DNA of 11,613 nucleotides from Polaromonas sp. YR568 (GTDB lineage Bacteria > Pseudomonadota > Gammaproteobacteria > Burkholderiales > Burkholderiaceae): assembly GCA_945871335.1 (NCBI GenBank), contig CAMBWM010000054.1:1-11613 (forward strand), read 5' to 3'. The translations under genes and the position numbers were made by a program. The notes below the pieces were generated by a model that was not told the origin of the DNA, searched no databases, and was given only the letters and a program-made list of their open reading frames with translations. Shown piece after piece: positions 6,354 to 11,613 of the stretch (positions are counted from its first letter, which is position 1; every line of letters begins with the position of its first letter).

Positions 6354-7216
6354 GTTGCCCCTCCTTTTTTGGAGGGCGGCTTGCTCTCAGGTAGCCGACC
6401 CGGCAAGCCAAAATCGGCCTCTGCGTGCGGCCCTGGGTAATGAAACTCCACAGGGCCTTCGCGCTGGGCATGAACGAACTGATGCACCAGCGGATCGGTG
6501 GAGTTCATGACCTCTTGTGGCGTTCCCTGCGCGGCAATACCGCCGTTGGCCAGAATAATCACCTTGTCAGCGATGCGAAAAGTTTCTTCCAGGTCGTGCG
6601 AAACCACGATGCTGGTGATACCCAGGGTGTCATTGAGCTGGCGGATCAGCTGCGCGGCAGTGCCCAGGGAGATCGGGTCCAGCCCGGCAAAGGGCTCGTC
6701 GTACATGATGAGTTCGGGGTCCAGTACGATGGCCCGCGCCAGCGCCACCCTCCTGGCCATGCCGCCGGAAATCTCTGAAGGCATCAAATCGCGCGCACCC
6801 CGCAAACCCACGGCGTCCAGCTTCATCAGCACGATGTCGCGAATCAGCTCAGGGCTCAGATTGGTGTGCTCACGCAGCGGGAAGGCGACGTTGTCAAACA
6901 CGCTGAGGTCCGTGAACAAGGCGCCGAACTGGAACAGCATGCCCATGCGCCGGCGCGCTGCATACAGCGCCGTCTGCGCCATGGCGCCGACGTCCTGACC
7001 GTCTAACAAAACCTTGCCGGTGCTGGCTTTTTGCTGGCCACCGATCAAGCGCAGCACCGTGGTCTTGCCGCCGCCGGAGGCACCCATCAGGGCGGTCACT
7101 TTGCCGCGTGGCACGCTCAGGCTGAGGTCTTTCAGAATGAGCCTGTCCCCCTTGGCGCCCGGGTAGGCGAAGGTCACTTGCTTGAATTCGACGAGCGCGT
7201 TAGTCAGTTCAGCCAT
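6350..7216 (-). CDS. mlaF: Phospholipid ABC transporter ATP-binding protein MlaF
   Basis: MlaF is the cytoplasmic ATPase of the MlaFEDB complex. The 288-residue product has Walker A GASGGGKTT at 45-53, Q-loop Gln96 (MLFQFGALF, characteristic of MlaF), signature ISGGMARRVALARA at 149-162, Walker B LIMYDEP at 169-175 with Glu174, and H-loop His207 in VVSHDLEETF. In E. coli the C-terminal tail reaches across the dimer and helps dock MlaB; here the tail from about residue 243 includes the VHQFVHAQREGPVEFHYPG stretch plus a Pro/Lys/Gly-rich end, about 19 residues longer overall than E. coli MlaF (269). The last codons (KKGGAT) double as the ribosome-binding site of mlaE. It starts 60 nt after gltD with no clear Shine-Dalgarno. 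Confidence 0.97.
   Translation of the reverse strand: MAELTNALVEFKQVTFAYPGAKGDRLILKDLSLSVPRGKVTALMGASGGGKTTVLRLIGGQQKASTGKVLLDGQDVGAMAQTALYAARRRMGMLFQFGALFTDLSVFDNVAFPLREHTNLSPELIRDIVLMKLDAVGLRGARDLMPSEISGGMARRVALARAIVLDPELIMYDEPFAGLDPISLGTAAQLIRQLNDTLGITSIVVSHDLEETFRIADKVIILANGGIAAQGTPQEVMNSTDPLVHQFVHAQREGPVEFHYPGPHAEADFGLPGRLPESKPPSKKGGAT
6360..6365 (-). promoter_or_regulatory. Strong ribosome-binding site of mlaE inside mlaF
   Basis: AGGAGG on the minus strand, 6 nt before the mlaE ATG at 6353, within the Lys-Lys-Gly-Gly codons at the end of mlaF. It is the strongest Shine-Dalgarno I noted in the cluster and suggests mlaE can start independently of coupling. Confidence 0.75.
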
Positions 7217-7229
7217 TGAAATTCAAAGC

Positions 7230-7246
7230 AGGCCAGCTACCGGCCT
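7230..7246. repeat. Short inverted repeat upstream of mlaF
   Basis: AGGCC at 7230-7234 is complementary to GGCCT at 7242-7246 around a 7-nt loop, inside the 60-nt gltD-mlaF spacer. No T-run follows on the minus strand. It may be chance or part of a composite intercistronic structure with the repeat at 7254-7281. Confidence 0.3.
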
Positions 7247-7253
7247 CAGTCAG

Positions 7254-7281
7254 GGTAAGGCCCTAATAATAAGGCTTTACC
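7254..7281 (-). repeat. Inverted repeat overlapping the gltD stop codon
   Basis: The arms 7254-7262 and 7273-7281 are 9 bp with one mismatch (G-U compatible on the plus strand) around an AT-rich 10-nt loop, and the gltD TAA (7279-7277) lies in one arm. On the minus strand no U-run follows, so it is not a canonical intrinsic terminator. It may be an mRNA-stabilising or processing hairpin at the boundary between gltBD and the mla genes. A TATTAT hexamer in the loop lacks a matching -35. Confidence 0.4.
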
Positions 7282-8743
7282 GAGGCAGGTCGCTGGCGCC
7301 CATCAGAAACTCATCGACTGCACGAGCCGCCTGGCGGCCTTCGCGAATCGCCCAGACCACCAGGCTCTGACCACGGCGAATGTCCCCGGCCGCAAACACC
7401 TTGGGCACATTGGTGGCGTAGCCGCCTGTGAAGTCGGTACTGGCCTTGGCATTGCCGCGGCTGTCGGCATCCACGCCGAAAGCCTTGAGCACGGTGCTGA
7501 CCGGCGCCACAAAGCCCATGGCCAGCAGCACCAGATCGGCCTTGAGCAGTTGCTCGGAACCGGCAACTTCCTGCATCTTCCCGTCTTTCCATTCGACACG
7601 AACGGTTTTCAGGCCAGTGACTTTGCCTTTGTCACCGATGAACGCTTGGGTCGAGATGGCGAACTCGCGCTCGCAACCTTCTTCATGCGAAGACGATGTG
7701 CGCAGCTTGATCGGCCAGTAAGGCCAGGTCATCGGGCGGTTTTCTTCTAGGGGTGGCTCGGGCATCAGTTCGAACTGCGTCACGCTGGCCGCGCCGTGGC
7801 GGTTGCTGGTGCCCACGCAGTCGCTGCCGGTGTCGCCGCCGCCGATGACGATGACATGCTTGCCCTCAGCGCGTAACTGGTCCTTGAACTTGTCACCGGC
7901 GTTGACTTTGTTTTGCTGGGGTAAAAACTCCATCGCGAAATGAATACCTGCCAGTTCACGACCTGGCACGGGCAGGTCACGCGACTGCTCGGAGCCGCCG
8001 GTCAGCACCACCGCGTCAAAGTCTTTTTGCAACTGCGCCGCAGAGATGGTTTCCTTGGCCCAATTGGTAACCTTGCTGTCTTTGGGCATCTCGCCGATCA
8101 ACACACCACAGCGAAAGTTCACACCTTCGGCCGTCATCTGCTCGACACGGCGGTCGATGTGGATTTTTTCCATCTTGAAGTCGGGGATGCCGTAACGCAG
8201 CAGGCCGCCCACGCGGTCGTTCTTCTCAAACAACGTCACGTCGTGGCCCACGCGCGCGAGCTGCTGCGCGGCTGCCATACCTGCGGGGCCGGAGCCGACC
8301 ACCGCCACTTTTTTACCGGTCTTGTGCGTCGGCAGCTGCGGCGTGACCCAGCCTTCGGCCCAAGCGCGGTCAATGATGGCGTGCTCAATTGATTTGATGC
8401 CGACCGCGTCGTCGTTAACGTTCAGCGTGCAGGCCGCCTCGCATGGGGCCGGACAGATGCGGCCGGTGAACTCTGGGAAGTTATTGGTGCTGTGCAGCGT
8501 CCGGATGGCATTTTCCCAGTCCTTGCGAAACACCATTTCATTGAAGTCAGGAATGATGTTGTTGACCGGGCAGCCACTGTTGCAAAAGGGCGTGCCGCAG
8601 TCCATGCAGCGCGCCGCTTGCTGCGTGGCTTGTTTGTCGTCAAGACCAATGACAAATTCTTTGTAATTTTTCAAGCGCTCTGGCACGGGCTTGTAGCCCT
8701 CTTCAAGCCGCTCGAATTCCATGAAACCGGTGATTTTCCCCAT
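7277..8743 (-). CDS. gltD: Glutamate synthase [NADPH] small subunit GltD
   Basis: GltD takes electrons from NADPH through FAD and 4Fe-4S clusters and delivers them to the large subunit, which makes two glutamates from glutamine and 2-oxoglutarate. The 488-residue protein has two N-terminal cysteine groups for 4Fe-4S clusters: [14 protein letters not shown] (Cys46, 49, 54, 58) and CPAPCEAAC (Cys97, 101, 105). The FAD Rossmann motif [14 protein letters not shown] is at 146-159, the NADPH-binding motif [13 protein letters not shown] at 297-309, and the C-terminal FAD motif [18 protein letters not shown] at 449-466. A GAGGA ribosome-binding site lies 8 nt before the ATG. It follows gltB by 41 nt. 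Length and motifs are complete; the annotation is secure. Confidence 0.98.
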   Translation of the reverse strand: MGKITGFMEFERLEEGYKPVPERLKNYKEFVIGLDDKQATQQAARCMDCGTPFCNSGCPVNNIIPDFNEMVFRKDWENAIRTLHSTNNFPEFTGRICPAPCEAACTLNVNDDAVGIKSIEHAIIDRAWAEGWVTPQLPTHKTGKKVAVVGSGPAGMAAAQQLARVGHDVTLFEKNDRVGGLLRYGIPDFKMEKIHIDRRVEQMTAEGVNFRCGVLIGEMPKDSKVTNWAKETISAAQLQKDFDAVVLTGGSEQSRDLPVPGRELAGIHFAMEFLPQQNKVNAGDKFKDQLRAEGKHVIVIGGGDTGSDCVGTSNRHGAASVTQFELMPEPPLEENRPMTWPYWPIKLRTSSSHEEGCEREFAISTQAFIGDKGKVTGLKTVRVEWKDGKMQEVAGSEQLLKADLVLLAMGFVAPVSTVLKAFGVDADSRGNAKASTDFTGGYATNVPKVFAAGDIRRGQSLVVWAIREGRQAARAVDEFLMGASDLPR

Positions 8744-8751
8744 GATGTCTG

Positions 8752-8756
8752 TCCTC
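8752..8756 (-). promoter_or_regulatory. Ribosome-binding site of gltD
   Basis: GAGGA on the minus strand, 8 nt before the gltD ATG at 8743, in the 41-nt gltB-gltD spacer. It supports the assigned start. Confidence 0.65.
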
Positions 8757-8784
8757 AGATACTTTGTGTAGGTTCGTGCGCTAA

Positions 8785-11613
<2,829 letters not shown>

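Noticed and set aside
7264..7270. Promoter for mlaF based on a TATTAT hexamer
   Set aside because: No -35-like hexamer sits 16-18 nt upstream, and the hexamer lies in the loop of an inverted repeat.

Overview
The window is a compact stretch of bacterial chromosome in which every gene I can support lies on the minus strand; transcription runs from position 11613 towards position 1. The gene order resembles that of Burkholderiales (Betaproteobacteria), and the protein style suggests a Comamonadaceae-like organism such as the Polaromonas/Rhodoferax group. That placement is inferred from remembered family features and synteny, not from a search. I see no tRNA, rRNA, CRISPR array, insertion sequence, phage gene or sign of recent horizontal transfer.

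Layout in transcription order. (1) 11613-8785 holds the C-terminal part of gltB, the large subunit of glutamate synthase (5' end outside the window), followed after 41 nt by gltD, the small subunit (8743-7277). (2) After a 60-nt spacer with two inverted repeats comes the Mla phospholipid-transport cluster: mlaF (ATPase), mlaE (permease), a 155-nt gap, mlaD (MCE protein), mlaA/vacJ (outer-membrane lipoprotein), mlaC (periplasmic carrier) and mlaB (STAS protein), spanning 7216-3130. (3) After a 47-nt spacer comes a two-gene ABC-2-type exporter resembling E. coli YadG/YadH (3082-1362). (4) Then ibaG, a BolA-family gene (1330-1079), and 8 nt later murA (1070 to the window edge, missing its C-terminus).

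How the genes work together. GltBD makes glutamate from glutamine and 2-oxoglutarate. MlaFEDB is an inner-membrane ABC complex, MlaC shuttles phospholipid through the periplasm and MlaA removes misplaced phospholipid from the outer leaflet of the outer membrane. The whole outer-to-inner route is therefore encoded in one run of genes, unlike E. coli, where mlaA lies elsewhere. MurA makes the first committed step of peptidoglycan synthesis. The mlaFEDCB-ibaG-murA backbone matches E. coli; the additions here are mlaA between mlaD and mlaC, and the YadGH-like exporter between mlaB and ibaG. Short spacers and four-base ATGA overlaps suggest co-transcription and translational coupling from mlaF to murA. 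No convincing sigma-70 promoter or rho-independent terminator was found inside the window.

There is no obvious unknown defence or mobile system here. The points most worth a second look are the exporter embedded in the Mla cluster, a start codon sitting in the loop of a perfect 8-bp hairpin (3072-3093), and the unexplained mlaE-mlaD gap, which carries a 38-codon ORF overlapping the mlaD start.
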